From: Bifidobacterium boum
Lineage (GTDB): Bacteria > Actinomycetota > Actinomycetes > Actinomycetales > Bifidobacteriaceae
Length of the DNA stretch: 64,000 nucleotides
Direction: 5' to 3'
NCBI RefSeq assembly: GCF_000741535.1
Contig: NZ_JGYQ01000016.1
Location: forward strand, 124,001 to 188,000
Part shown: positions 1 to 9,586 of the stretch, one piece after another
Layout of the letters: every line of letters starts with the position of its first letter
Numbering within the stretch: the first letter of the stretch is position 1
The notes under the pieces: model-generated
Told to the model about the DNA's origin: nothing
Databases searched by the model: none
Seen by the model: only the letters and a program-made list of their open reading frames with translations
Position numbers and translations under genes: made by a program

Positions 1-450
1 ATGGTCTTCGGGCAAGCGCGACGAGGCCCCTGCGCGGATGACCGGCTCGCACGGCTCATCGCTGACCAGCCAGGCGTCCGAACCGATGGCCCGCAGCGCC
101 TCGCACAGTTCGACCGCCCCGGCGGGGCCATCCGATTCGGCGGCGGGACGCTCGGCCTGCGGAATGTAGAACCCGGTGACGACCATGGCCTTGTGGCCGC
201 CGGATTTGAGCCACCGGGCGGCATGGAACAGGTCACCGCGCGCGAAGGTCATCATGGTTTCGCTGCCCCGGCCCACATCCGCCGCAGCGGCATTCTGGAT
301 GTGCGCGACGCGAGGTTTCCACCGCCAGCTTGCGATGCGGGCGGCAGGGCCGATGCCGCCATGGTGTGCCGCACTGCCACGGCCGGTATGGAACGTATCC
401 GATTGCCGATTGACATGTCCTGCTTGGTTGTATTGCATCGTTTCCGTCAT
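1..450 (-). CDS. DUF4392 protein, partial (D-glutamate cyclase C-terminal-domain family)
   Basis: Minus-strand gene with its start at 450 and its 3' end beyond base 1, so 150 codons are visible. The start has a good ribosome binding site (GGAGAGGAG just upstream). After a polar N-terminus, the segment reading MVVTGFYIP followed by AESDGPAGAVELCEALRAIG resembles the DUF4392 family, which in animals forms the C-terminal part of mitochondrial D-glutamate cyclase. It lies about 90 bases downstream of the biotin carboxylase gene and looks like the last visible gene of the 5-oxoproline operon. The operon also carries a DUF1445 gene, the partner domain of DUF4392 in the animal enzyme, which supports the call. 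Family assignment is by eye on a partial protein; the reaction is inferred. Confidence 0.72.
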   Translation of the reverse strand, partial: MTETMQYNQAGHVNRQSDTFHTGRGSAAHHGGIGPAARIASWRWKPRVAHIQNAAAADVGRGSETMMTFARGDLFHAARWLKSGGHKAMVVTGFYIPQAERPAAESDGPAGAVELCEALRAIGSDAWLVSDEPCEPVIRAGASSRLPEDH

Positions 451-540
451 ATCCACTCCTCTCCTATCAGCGCCCGGCCGGTTAAATCGGCCGGATGCCG
501 CGTATCACGACTGTTTCACGTATTTGTCTCATGTCTTGTC

Positions 541-2304
541 TCACGATTCGATATGCCCCAGCACGCTTCCGGATCTCGCGCTGTCGCCCGGCTGCGCGGC
601 AATATGGACCACACCGCCAATCGGGGCCGTAACCTGGATTTCCATCTTCATGGCTTCCAGCACGACAACCGGCGTGCCCGCGCCGACTTCAGCGCCGTCA
701 TCGACCAGCCAACGCGCCACCGTGCCGGTAATCGAGGCGAGGATATCCCCGGCATCATGCGCGGCTGTCTCCCCCACGCCGCCATCGTGCGATGTTTCAT
801 CGCCGGCCGCCCCCGCCGCCCCAAGCGAGGAGACCAGACCGGCCGGCAATCCGACCTCCACACGGCGGCCATCCCATTCGATCCACGTACGATGCAATCC
901 GGTATCGGCGTCGTCGAAACGTACCGATGCACCATCGGGCTTGAGCTGTTCGGGGTCAAGCCGCTTGAGCAGCACCTCCTCGATCCACCGCGTGTAGATG
1001 TGGAACCCATGTTCCGCTGTGAAATCAGGGTCCGCGAGCACGGCCCGGTCGAAGGGCACGACCGTGGGCACGCCGTCGATGCGCAGTTCGGCGAGCGCCC
1101 GCCGCGCCCGTTGCAGACATTCCTCGCGCGTGGTGGCGTGCACGATGAGTTTGGCGAGCATGGAATCGAAATGATCGGAGACAATCGAACCGGTTTGCAC
1201 GCCGGTGTCGAAGCGTATGCCCGGCCCGCTGGGCGCCCTCAGCGCAGTGATACGCCCGGGGAATGGCGCGAATCCGAGCGACGGGTCTTCCGCGTTGAGG
1301 CGGAATTCCATCGCGTGCCCGTCGTGCGCCGGTTTGAGCGCAGCGATTGACGCGCCCGCGGCGATACGCAGTTGCCATGCCACGAGGTCGATGCCGCTGG
1401 TCATTTCGGTGACCGGGTGCTCGACCTGGATGCGCGTGTTGACTTCCATGAACGAGAGCGTGCCGTCCGGAGCAACGAGGAATTCCACGGTTCCGGCACC
1501 CACATACCCGACTTCGGAGCAGATCGCCACGGCCGCATCCTCAAGCCGTTGCGTGATGCTGCCGGTCAGGAAGGGCGCCGGAGCCTCCTCGATAAGCTTC
1601 TGGTTGCGCCGCTGAAGCGAGCAGTCCCTGGTACCGACGGCGATGACCCCGCCATACGTGTCGCCGAGTACCTGAACTTCGACGTGACGCGGATGGTCGA
1701 GGAACCTTTCGATGAAGCACTCCCCGTTGCCGAACGCGACTTCGGCCTCGTGGACGGCGGAATCGAAGGCAGGTTCGACGCTATCGAGGTCGCGCACGAC
1801 TTTCATGCCGCGGCCTCCCCCGCCGTGCACCGCTTTGATGACAATCGGCAGACCGTGTTGACGCGCGAATGCGGCGGCTTCCTGCGCGTCCTTGACCGGT
1901 TGCGTGGTGCCGGGGGCCATGGGTGCGCCGACTTTCGCGGCGACGGCACGCGCCTGGACTTTGTCTCCGAGCCTGCGGATGGTCTGCGGTGATGGGCCGA
2001 TCCATGTCAACCCGGCATCCTGGACCGCCTGCGCGAAATCTGCGTTCTCTGATAGGAATCCGTACCCCGGATGAACGGCGTCCGCGTGTCCGCTTGCCGC
2101 TGCCTTGAGCAGTGCCGGGATGTTCAGGTAGGTTTCCGCCGGTGTCGCCCCGTGCAGGGCGATGGCCTCATCGGCGAGCTGGACGAACAGCGCGTCGGCG
2201 TCATCGTCCGCGTAGACGGCGACCGCTTCCAATCCCAGATCATGGCAGGCGTGGATGATTCGTACGGCGATTTCCCCGCGATTGGCGACCAGGATGCGCT
2301 TCAT
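541..2304 (-). CDS. Biotin carboxylase fused to a biotin carboxyl carrier domain
   Basis: 587 residues. The N-terminus ([15 protein letters not shown]) and the ATP-grasp glycine-rich loop (VHGGGGRGMKVV) are those of biotin carboxylase, and ENADFAQA and MEVNTRIQVEHPVTE are core motifs of the family. The last 80 residues form a biotinyl domain with the EAMKME attachment site, so carboxylase and carrier are on one chain. It would carboxylate biotin with ATP and bicarbonate. The ATG overlaps the pxpBC stop codon (ATGA) and has AAAGGAG in front, so the two are translationally coupled. No carboxyltransferase gene is nearby. accC-like genes are commonly found beside pxpABC in other bacteria, but their role there is not established. 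It could instead serve acyl-CoA carboxylation with a distant beta subunit. Confidence 0.9.
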   Translation of the reverse strand: MKRILVANRGEIAVRIIHACHDLGLEAVAVYADDDADALFVQLADEAIALHGATPAETYLNIPALLKAAASGHADAVHPGYGFLSENADFAQAVQDAGLTWIGPSPQTIRRLGDKVQARAVAAKVGAPMAPGTTQPVKDAQEAAAFARQHGLPIVIKAVHGGGGRGMKVVRDLDSVEPAFDSAVHEAEVAFGNGECFIERFLDHPRHVEVQVLGDTYGGVIAVGTRDCSLQRRNQKLIEEAPAPFLTGSITQRLEDAAVAICSEVGYVGAGTVEFLVAPDGTLSFMEVNTRIQVEHPVTEMTSGIDLVAWQLRIAAGASIAALKPAHDGHAMEFRLNAEDPSLGFAPFPGRITALRAPSGPGIRFDTGVQTGSIVSDHFDSMLAKLIVHATTREECLQRARRALAELRIDGVPTVVPFDRAVLADPDFTAEHGFHIYTRWIEEVLLKRLDPEQLKPDGASVRFDDADTGLHRTWIEWDGRRVEVGLPAGLVSSLGAAGAAGDETSHDGGVGETAAHDAGDILASITGTVARWLVDDGAEVGAGTPVVVLEAMKMEIQVTAPIGGVVHIAAQPGDSARSGSVLGHIES

Positions 2305-4079
2305 CGGGACTCCTTTCCATCGTGTTCATCAGCGTGGGATACGTCTTGGCTTTCCGGTGCCGCCATTGCACTCTCCTCGGCTTTGCGGAACCGGATGGAC
2401 GCGCCCGGCGGCAGTTGCGCCGCTAACGCGAGCGCATCAAGTGTCAGTACGGCGATGATCGGATAGCCGCCGGTGACCGGCTGATCGCGCAGAAACAGCA
2501 CGGGCTGCCCGTTTCCGGGCACTTCGAGCGAGCCGGGGACCATGCCTTCGCTGGGCAGTTCCCGCGTATCTTCGCGTTCCAGGGGCTGCGGGCCGTTGAG
2601 CCTCAGCCCGGTACGGTTGGATTGTGCGGTGACCTGCCATGTGGTGTCGAACAGCGTGCCGATGGCGGCCGGCGTGAACCAGTCGTCATGCGGGCCGAGC
2701 ATGACATCGAGCCAGATTGGATGATTGGCGCTGCCGATCGCCTCCGGACCGGCATGGTGCATGGTGCTGGTTGGCAGGTGCCCGTTCCATTTGCACGGCC
2801 GCCCTACGCTTCGTAACGAATCCGGGGTTCCGGCGATGAGCGTGTCGCCTGCGGCCAAGGGGGCCGGTCCGATGCCGGACATAGTGTCCCGCGAAGCGCT
2901 GCCGAGTGTCATCGGGGCTATGAATCCGCCTCGAATGGCGAGATAATCACGTAATCCCGCGTGCGGCATGCCTATGGTCAGGGTTTCGCCGTCGTGGAGG
3001 ATGATGGCTTCCTGCCGGTGCAGGCTTTGCCGGATGGTCGTGTGGCCCGGATCGGCACCTGACGTGGCATTTCCGGTGATACACAAATCGACTGGGGCTC
3101 CCGTAACGGCGACCACCACATTCCCTATCGCGGTGAACGCGGCATCGCCTGCGGTCAGTTCGATGGCGAGCGCGTCCGGCGGATTACCGACAAGCATATT
3201 GGCCAGGCGGTAGGCGGGCATATCGCACGCCCCCGATCCGGCGACGCCCATGGCCGAGGCGCGCCTGCCCTGGTCTTCGAACAGCGCGAGCAGGCCGGGG
3301 CGGATGACACGCAGGCCGTGGTCACATGTCATTGGCCCCAAACCGCTACCGGAGTTCCCGGCATTCGCCCGGATATCGCGGTCCGACAGCATCCGGCGTT
3401 GGCGCGCAATATCAGTCATGACCGTCTGATCGCGCTCGGCGTGGAACATCACACGGTCGCCGGGCATGATGGCCGCGGGCGGGTCGGCGTGTGCATCCCA
3501 CATCGGCATGGCCGTGTGCCCGATCAGCTGCCATCCGCCGGAGCTTTCGCGCGGGTAGACGCCGCTGAACCGCCCGGCAAGACCGACCGCGCCGGAAGGC
3601 ACACTCAACCGTGGCGTTGCGCGGCGCGGCACGTCGAATATCGGGTCGCCATCCACCAGATATGTGAATCCGGGGGCGAATCCGCCGAATGCGGCCGTCC
3701 ACGCGGTGCCGGTATGCCGGGCGACCACCTCGTCGGCGCCGATACCAAGCAGCTGCGCCACGGCCTCAAGATCCTCGCCGTCGTAGATGACGGGCACGGT
3801 CACCGTCCGATGCTCTTGAGCCTGATCGGGGGTATCAGGCAGTGCCATGATCGCTTCGGCAAGCGAAGCTGCACGGATCCTGCGCGGATTGAACCGCACG
3901 AGCACGGTCTGCGCGGCTGGAACGAGTTCGGTAATCGCAGCGAACACCTTGGACGGTACGCCTAACGATGCGGCGTCCGCCACGGCTTCGCCGATGGCGT
4001 GATACAGGCCGAGCGCATAGTGCAAATCCCCGGTCTCCACAAGCAACGCGTCCTGGCCTGCCGGCAATATCCGTCTCAT
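2301..4079 (-). CDS. pxpBC: 5-oxoprolinase subunits B and C, fused (PxpB-PxpC)
   Basis: 592 residues. Residues about 1-230 match PxpB/KipI, with the core [11 protein letters not shown], the arginine-rich [20 protein letters not shown] and the [10 protein letters not shown] segment. Residues about 255-570 match PxpC/KipA ([17 protein letters not shown] then [23 protein letters not shown]). In many bacteria these are two genes, so this is a fusion in the usual order. With PxpA it should form the ATP-dependent 5-oxoprolinase that opens 5-oxoproline to glutamate in the cytoplasm. It overlaps pxpA upstream and the biotin carboxylase gene downstream by ATGA, which places all three in one operon. 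The older annotation of these domains as allophanate hydrolase or Kip proteins is the alternative, but the pxpA neighbour favours 5-oxoprolinase. Confidence 0.92.
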   Translation of the reverse strand: MRRILPAGQDALLVETGDLHYALGLYHAIGEAVADAASLGVPSKVFAAITELVPAAQTVLVRFNPRRIRAASLAEAIMALPDTPDQAQEHRTVTVPVIYDGEDLEAVAQLLGIGADEVVARHTGTAWTAAFGGFAPGFTYLVDGDPIFDVPRRATPRLSVPSGAVGLAGRFSGVYPRESSGGWQLIGHTAMPMWDAHADPPAAIMPGDRVMFHAERDQTVMTDIARQRRMLSDRDIRANAGNSGSGLGPMTCDHGLRVIRPGLLALFEDQGRRASAMGVAGSGACDMPAYRLANMLVGNPPDALAIELTAGDAAFTAIGNVVVAVTGAPVDLCITGNATSGADPGHTTIRQSLHRQEAIILHDGETLTIGMPHAGLRDYLAIRGGFIAPMTLGSASRDTMSGIGPAPLAAGDTLIAGTPDSLRSVGRPCKWNGHLPTSTMHHAGPEAIGSANHPIWLDVMLGPHDDWFTPAAIGTLFDTTWQVTAQSNRTGLRLNGPQPLEREDTRELPSEGMVPGSLEVPGNGQPVLFLRDQPVTGGYPIIAVLTLDALALAAQLPPGASIRFRKAEESAMAAPESQDVSHADEHDGKESR

Positions 4080-4882
4080 GATTTCGCGGCTTCCGTGGAC
4101 ACTGATGGCGATGAGCCGTCACACGCCGCAAACGAGCGTACTGCAATCCCGGCATGTTCCAACGCCTTGCGCACCGCCGTCGCCATGGCCACCGCCCCCG
4201 GCGAATCGCCGTGCACGCACACCGAATCCGCATGCAGGCGGACAATGCTGCCGTCAATCGCCGTCACCGTACCGTCCTCGACCATGCGCAGCACCCGCGC
4301 GGTCACCTGTTCCGGGTCGGTGATGACCGCGCCCGGCTCACGTCGTGAGACCAGATGACCGTCCGGCGTGTAGGCGCGGTCGGCAAACGCCTCACGGAAT
4401 ACGCGAAGTCCCGCATCCTCGGCAAGCCGGCCGACCACCGAACCGGGCAGGGTGAGCAAGGCGAGCGACGGATCAACGGCCTTGATTGCCTCGACCACGG
4501 CTGCGGCATGCCGTTCGTCAATCGCAATCCGGTTGTACAGCGCCCCATGCGGTTTGACATACTTCACTTGTGTTCCAGCTGCCGCCGCGATCCCTTCCAA
4601 CGCGCCAATCTGGTAGATGACGTCGGCGGCGAGATCTTCAGGCGTCTCATCGACATACCGCCGGCCGAACCCGGCAAGATCGCGGTACGCCACATGCGCA
4701 CCGACCGTTACGCCGTGCGCCGCCGCGTAGCCGACCGTGCGCAGCATTCCAGCCGGGTCGCCCGCATGGAAGCCGCACGCCACATTCGCGCTCGATACCA
4801 CGCCGAGCAGCGCCGTGTCGTCGCCGAGCGTCCACCGGCCGAAGCTTTCGCCCATATCGCTGTTGAGGTCTATTCCCGTCAT
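4076..4882 (-). CDS. pxpA: 5-oxoprolinase subunit A (LamB/YcsF family)
   Basis: 268 residues from the chosen ATG at 4882, which follows GGGAGCGGGGAAC. An in-frame ATG 20 codons further upstream would add a charged, non-conserved stretch and is less likely. The family signature is plain: [11 protein letters not shown] at the start, [23 protein letters not shown] and VKPHGALYN. PxpA works with PxpB and PxpC to hydrolyse 5-oxoproline using ATP. The length is close to the usual 250 residues. Its stop overlaps the start of pxpBC, and it lies about 95 bases downstream of the DUF1445 gene. Confidence 0.94.
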   Translation of the reverse strand: MTGIDLNSDMGESFGRWTLGDDTALLGVVSSANVACGFHAGDPAGMLRTVGYAAAHGVTVGAHVAYRDLAGFGRRYVDETPEDLAADVIYQIGALEGIAAAAGTQVKYVKPHGALYNRIAIDERHAAAVVEAIKAVDPSLALLTLPGSVVGRLAEDAGLRVFREAFADRAYTPDGHLVSRREPGAVITDPEQVTARVLRMVEDGTVTAIDGSIVRLHADSVCVHGDSPGAVAMATAVRKALEHAGIAVRSFAACDGSSPSVSTEAAKS

Positions 4883-4976
4883 TGTTGTTCCCCGCTCCCG
4901 CTGTTTTCTGCTTTTCGATATCTCATATCTTCCGCATCGCACGCCATCGGTATTGATGTATTTGCACCGACGCGAG

Positions 4977-5822
4977 TCACACCATGAAACTGCGGTCGGG
5001 AATATCCGTGAGGAACATGTGCCCGGGCGCGTGCGTGATTGCGAACGACGGTTGCGACGCCATCACCGCCGCCTGCGGGGTCACCCCGCACGCCCAGAAC
5101 ACGGGGATGTCACCGTCCTTCATAATCGGCGGGTCCCCATAATCGGGGTGCTGCAAATCCGGAATCCCGATGCCTTCGGGCTCGCCCACCCATACGGGCG
5201 CCCCGTGAACGCTCGGATAGTAGCCAGAGATCCGCACGGCGTCCGCAATCCGGTCCGGTTGGATGCCGCGCATCGACACCACCATCGTCGAACTGAACCG
5301 TCCTGCAGGTTTGCAGGCGATTGACGTGTCATACATCGGCACGTTACGTCCCGCCTCGATATGATGCACCGGAATACCGGCCTCCATCAACGGGAATTCG
5401 AAGGTGAAACTGCATCCGATCAGAAACGTGACCAGATCATCATGCCGTGCCCAGATATCGGTGATATCGCTGCACGTGTCCACCAGCTCGCCGTGCTCCC
5501 AGACGCGGTACAGCGGAATATCCGTACGGATGTCGCTACCGGCGGCGATGGAAGGCTTGGGATTGCCGGGATCAAGGACTTCAAGAATCGGGCAGGGCTT
5601 GGGGTTGCGTTGGGTGAACAGCAGGAAATCAAACGCGTATTCACGCGGCAACGCGATCATATTCGCCTGGGCGAAACCGCGTGCGATACCGCAGGTCGGG
5701 CGCACCACGCCGCGTCGGAACGCCTCACGCGCCTCTTGTGGCGTCGTATTCGCGTCCAGTACGGGCGCAATACCTTGCGTATTGTGTTCAACCGGTGCAA
5801 CGCCGGACATCAACGAACCCAT
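4977..5822 (-). CDS. DUF1445 family putative hydro-lyase (D-glutamate cyclase-like)
   Basis: 281 residues. The ATG at 5822 was chosen because GGGAGG sits six bases upstream; an in-frame ATG seven codons earlier has no such site. Family features include [42 protein letters not shown], the [10 protein letters not shown] segment and [27 protein letters not shown]. The family is PF07286, found in Bacillus subtilis as YcsI inside the kip/pxp operon. The mammalian member, joined to a DUF4392 domain, converts D-glutamate to 5-oxo-D-proline. As first gene of this operon it would feed the 5-oxoprolinase. Family membership is secure from sequence; the D-glutamate substrate is inferred from the animal enzyme and the neighbours. 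Confidence 0.88.
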   Translation of the reverse strand: MGSLMSGVAPVEHNTQGIAPVLDANTTPQEAREAFRRGVVRPTCGIARGFAQANMIALPREYAFDFLLFTQRNPKPCPILEVLDPGNPKPSIAAGSDIRTDIPLYRVWEHGELVDTCSDITDIWARHDDLVTFLIGCSFTFEFPLMEAGIPVHHIEAGRNVPMYDTSIACKPAGRFSSTMVVSMRGIQPDRIADAVRISGYYPSVHGAPVWVGEPEGIGIPDLQHPDYGDPPIMKDGDIPVFWACGVTPQAAVMASQPSFAITHAPGHMFLTDIPDRSFMV

Positions 5823-6085
5823 AGGAACCTCCCTTTCGTCCACACGCTAAGTTCGGCGCGTTAAACCCTGATTTCACGCAACAACGAGGAAGATCACCAA
5901 CTTGTGACCGGCGGATTACGGGCATGCCCCGCCCGTGCGATCCGTGAAATACGCGCGGAATAACGTGAGGCTCGTTCGACGACGCGGTGGCTCAGCCACG
6001 ACGCGTCGGCCGCGGGGCACACCGGCGGCAGGGCCGCGAGACCACCAAGGCCATCACGGCAAGCAAACACGAGAGGAGTCATTCC

Positions 6086-7057
6086 ATGAGCGCAGTCGTA
6101 CTCGGGGTAGGAAACGCATCGGTATTGTTCAAGGGGTTGGATAACGGCGGCGGGGACGCGGTCACCATCATTGACGCGCATGATGATTGCGCTTCGGCCT
6201 TTGATTTGAGCGTATTGCGCGGCGACGGGATCTTCGAGGCGACCACGGTCTACGACGGATTCCCCGTATCCTTGGAAAACCATCTCAAACGGCTCGCCCA
6301 TTCCGCCGCACTGGTTGATATGCCCGAACCTGATGTCGACGCGTTCACCGACGCCTGTCAAGGGGTAATCGACGCCTACGACGGGGCCGAAGAAGCGCCG
6401 ATGCTGCGCATTCTCGTCTCGCGCGGGCTAGACCCGACCACGGGCATCGGGGTTGAAGCGGAACGTTCAGGCAACGGCCCATTGCTGCCGAGCGTGTGGA
6501 TTTTCCTTGACGGCTTGGGCACCGGGCACAGCATTGAGCCGATTACCATGGCGACGCTCACCCGCGGATATCCGTCGGATATCACGTCGAAAGCGCCGTG
6601 GCTGCTCAACGGCGCGAAAACCCTGAGTTATGCGGTTAATCAGGCGATGCACCGGGAATGCGACCGCCGCGGGGTCGGCGACGCGGTCACCACCACAACC
6701 GACGGGTATACGTTGGAATGTCCCAACAGCAGCATCGTCGCACGATACGGGGATACGTACGTCACGCCCGACCCGCGCATCGGTATCCTCAACGGCACAT
6801 CGCAACGCGAACTGTTCGCGTGGGCACTTGAGGAAGGCAAGCGGACCGCGTACTGCAAGCTGCCGGTTGACGAGCTGCGGGATGCGGACGCGTTGTATAT
6901 GACGCACGGCGGCTGGGTGGTTCCGGTCAAGGAGCTGGACGGCAAAGCATATGCGGTGGATATGGACGAAATCCGTGCGATGAACGAGGCCATCCACAGC
7001 GGGCGCACGCATGATGACGCACTGACAATCGGGCCGAGCGGGGAATACGACGCGTAA
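6086..7057 (+). CDS. Class IV PLP-dependent aminotransferase (PabC/IlvE-like)
   Basis: 323 residues from the ATG at 6086, preceded by GAGAGGAG. The upstream in-frame extension is arginine-rich non-conserved sequence and was excluded. The fold-type IV pattern is present: LSVLRGDGIFEATTVYDG near residue 40, LENHLKRLAHSA, the likely PLP lysine in LLNGAKTLSYAVNQ, the glutamate in DGYTLECPNSSIV, and LNGTSQRELFAWA near the end. It may act as 4-amino-4-deoxychorismate lyase for folate or as an amino acid aminotransferase; sequence alone does not separate these. It is transcribed away from the 5-oxoproline operon and converges on dnaG with only about 20 bases between stops. Confidence 0.83.
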   Translation: MSAVVLGVGNASVLFKGLDNGGGDAVTIIDAHDDCASAFDLSVLRGDGIFEATTVYDGFPVSLENHLKRLAHSAALVDMPEPDVDAFTDACQGVIDAYDGAEEAPMLRILVSRGLDPTTGIGVEAERSGNGPLLPSVWIFLDGLGTGHSIEPITMATLTRGYPSDITSKAPWLLNGAKTLSYAVNQAMHRECDRRGVGDAVTTTTDGYTLECPNSSIVARYGDTYVTPDPRIGILNGTSQRELFAWALEEGKRTAYCKLPVDELRDADALYMTHGGWVVPVKELDGKAYAVDMDEIRAMNEAIHSGRTHDDALTIGPSGEYDA

Positions 7058-7078
7058 GGAGCGTCGTTCTGCCCCAGG

Positions 7079-9187
7079 CTACCCGACCGTGTTGTTGTAC
7101 ACCTGCGCCTGAAGGTCCTTGCGCGCGGTTTCAAGCGTGGTGATGCTGCCGAGCAGCACGATTTTCTCCTCGCCGTCCGGCAGCTGGGCCATACGGCGTC
7201 TGGCCGCGCCGATTCTGCGCATGTAACCGATATCAAGCAGACGGGCCAACAGTTCGGACGCATACTGGCGCTCCCCCTGGGTCGGCTCCCGCAGCTGGAC
7301 GTCGGCGACTCCGGGAGTCCCGGCAGCGCCAGCACCTTGACTGTCACCTGTCCCGGGTGCTGACTGCTGGTTCGGCGGTGTCGGCAACGGCAAGGGCATC
7401 ACGGCGAGCTCGTCAATCACCGATTGGAGCATCGGCCCGCCCGCCTTGGTCAGGTTGTGTATCCACAAGCCCTGCGGGGTGTCATCCGTCGGCAATCCAC
7501 CTGCCGCGGCGATCGCTTGGAACAGCGTGCGGAATACGGGGGTCATGAAATTCGCCAAAGTCAGTTGGGCGAACCATTCGCGGTCGATGGCCCGCGGAAT
7601 CTGGATGAGCGTCGCCATGAACTGCTGCTCGCAGATGAATACCGCGTCGTCAATGTGGAAATACGTTTGACTGGCCGCATCGCGGTGTTCAAGTTCCCGC
7701 CTGCGGGCCGGATTCGCATACGGATTCTCGCGGTCCGACCGCTCCTCGACACGCACCTGCTGACGCCGACGGGGCGCGTACACATCCTCGTCGCGCACGT
7801 TATACTGCCGTCTGGCCTGCTTGACTTCACGCTGCATGATATCAAGGTCAACGCCGATACGGCGGGTCGCCTTGCGGGTGTAGAGGTCCAGCAGCGAACG
7901 GTCACGAATCTGCGCGATCAGCGGCGCTGCGGCTTTCACTGCACCCATCTGCCCGGTGGCGTACTGGGTGTCGAAACGGTCAATCGCCGTGTCGATGACG
8001 AAATCGTACAGCGGGCGGGCACTGTCAATCAGCGCGCGCACCGCCTCGTTGCCGCGCTGGATGCGCAGATCGCACGGGTCGAGATTGTCATCGGCGACGG
8101 CGACGAAAGTCTGCGACAGGAACGCGGAATCCAATCCGAACGCATGCAGCGCGGCCTTCTGGCCTGCAGCGTCCCCGTCAAACGTGAACACGACACGCGA
8201 GCTGAGCGACTGTCCTTCGACCTTGAGCGGCCCGACCAGTTGGACTGCGCCAAGCGAATCATCCGCGATCAGACGGCGGATGATTTTCGCGTGATCCGCA
8301 CCGAACGCGGTGCCGCATGTGGCGACCGCCGTGTCGATACCTGCCAGATGACAGGCCATGACATCCGTATACCCTTCGACGATCACCGCCTGGCGATGCT
8401 TGACAATCGACGATTTCGCCAGGTCGATGCCGTAGAGCACTTGTGTTTTACGGTATAGCTGGGTGTCTGGGGTGTTGATGTACTTCGCTGCGATGGTGTC
8501 GTCGTCATACAGTTTGCGCGCACCGAAGCCGAGCGTACGGCCGGTCGAATCGCGGATCGGCCATGTGGCCCGGCCGCGGAAATAGTCATAAATACCATGC
8601 TGGCCACGGCGAGCGAGGCCGGCATCCAGCATCTCCTGTTGGGTGAAGCCTTTGTCCGCCAGGTGACGCACGAGATTGTCCCAGCCTTGCGGGGCGTAGC
8701 CGCAGCCGAAACGTTCGCAATCGGCTTGGCTGAAATTGCGTCCGCCGAGCAGTTTACGTGCGGCGAGCGCCTCCTTGCTCATGATCTGCGAGGTGAAGAA
8801 CCGTTGGGCTTCCTCGTTTGCTTCGAGCAGACGCGCGCGTTTCGACCCGGCATGTTCGCCTTGGCGTGAGCCTTGGTCGTAGTGCAGTTCGATGTGGTAT
8901 TTGTCGGCGAGCAGTTCGACCGCTTCACGGAAGTCGATGTTCTCCTGCTGCTCCACGAAACCGAACACGTCGCCGCCCAGACCGCAGCCGAAGCAGTGCC
9001 AGACGCCCAAGGACGGGCGGACGTTGAAACTCGGGGTCTTCTCGTCATGAAAGGGGCATAGGCCGACATAGGTGCCGGTGCCCGAGGGCTTGAGCGTGAC
9101 GGAAGCGGATACGATATCGTACAGGTCCGCGGCGGCGCGCACCTTCTCTACGTCTTCTTTCTTGATCATCCCGGGCATAGGTTCCAT
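7079..9187 (-). CDS. dnaG: DNA primase
   Basis: 702 residues if started at the first ATG; ATGs 3 and 6 codons later are equally possible because no strong ribosome binding site is seen. The CHC2 zinc finger is at the N-terminus (CPFHDEKTPSF then WHCFGCGLGGD). The Toprim catalytic core shows VIVEGYTDVMA and FTFDGDAAGQKAA. A Gln/Pro/Gly-rich low-complexity stretch (QQSAPGTGDSQGAG) lies in the C-terminal helicase-interaction region. It makes RNA primers for replication. Typical length is about 600-650, so this copy is slightly long. The 400 bases upstream hold repeat array B1 and then dgt, which points the same way. Confidence 0.96.
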   Translation of the reverse strand: MEPMPGMIKKEDVEKVRAAADLYDIVSASVTLKPSGTGTYVGLCPFHDEKTPSFNVRPSLGVWHCFGCGLGGDVFGFVEQQENIDFREAVELLADKYHIELHYDQGSRQGEHAGSKRARLLEANEEAQRFFTSQIMSKEALAARKLLGGRNFSQADCERFGCGYAPQGWDNLVRHLADKGFTQQEMLDAGLARRGQHGIYDYFRGRATWPIRDSTGRTLGFGARKLYDDDTIAAKYINTPDTQLYRKTQVLYGIDLAKSSIVKHRQAVIVEGYTDVMACHLAGIDTAVATCGTAFGADHAKIIRRLIADDSLGAVQLVGPLKVEGQSLSSRVVFTFDGDAAGQKAALHAFGLDSAFLSQTFVAVADDNLDPCDLRIQRGNEAVRALIDSARPLYDFVIDTAIDRFDTQYATGQMGAVKAAAPLIAQIRDRSLLDLYTRKATRRIGVDLDIMQREVKQARRQYNVRDEDVYAPRRRQQVRVEERSDRENPYANPARRRELEHRDAASQTYFHIDDAVFICEQQFMATLIQIPRAIDREWFAQLTLANFMTPVFRTLFQAIAAAGGLPTDDTPQGLWIHNLTKAGGPMLQSVIDELAVMPLPLPTPPNQQSAPGTGDSQGAGAAGTPGVADVQLREPTQGERQYASELLARLLDIGYMRRIGAARRRMAQLPDGEEKIVLLGSITTLETARKDLQAQVYNNTVG

Positions 9188-9237
9188 GCTAACCCGAGGA
9201 CTGTTCAGCGGCGTGCGCCGACAGAAAACAGCGTGCC

Positions 9238-9546
9238 ATGCGATGATGATGTCGCACCGCAGGCCGATACTGACGACTCACGCCACTCAATCGCTCGATA
9301 CCAGCCCGCTATGCAACTCAACAGTCGCACCGCAGGCGGATATCTCCATCCAGATCCTCCATAGGACAACAATCTAACCGCCATGCGACTGCATAGTCAC
9401 ACCGCAGACAGATACCCGCCAAACCACTACTGCAGCCCGAGTTATATGCCCCTTGTGTGATCAACCAGTCACACCGCACTCGGATACCGCCGATCTACGC
9501 CGGCCACCGACCGATACCAGCCAGCCATGCGGCCAAACCGTCACAG
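9238..9546. repeat. Phased dyad array B1 (family B, 5 copies, 72-73 bp period)
   Basis: Five imperfect 20-bp dyads start at 9238, 9311, 9383, 9455 and 9527 (intervals 73, 72, 72, 72). The pattern is ATGCGA-N8-TCACAC, with variants GTGTGA, ATGCAA and ATGCGG on the left and TCGCAC and TCACAG on the right. The dyad is usually followed by CGCA and, about 9-10 bases after the right arm, by GATA(C/T). The best palindrome is the copy at 9455 (GTGTGA/TCACAC). The array fills the whole gap between dnaG and dgt. The geometry (20-bp core, two 6-base arms, 8-base centre) and period match family A elsewhere in the window, but the arm ends differ. Confidence 0.8.
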
Positions 9547-9586
9547 CACGCACCGATACATTGTTCCCGCGTGTCCGAGTCGGCAC

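Noticed and set aside
1-1350. 449-codon plus-strand ORF
   Set aside because: It is antisense to the biotin carboxylase and DUF4392 genes, whose motifs and ribosome binding sites are clear.
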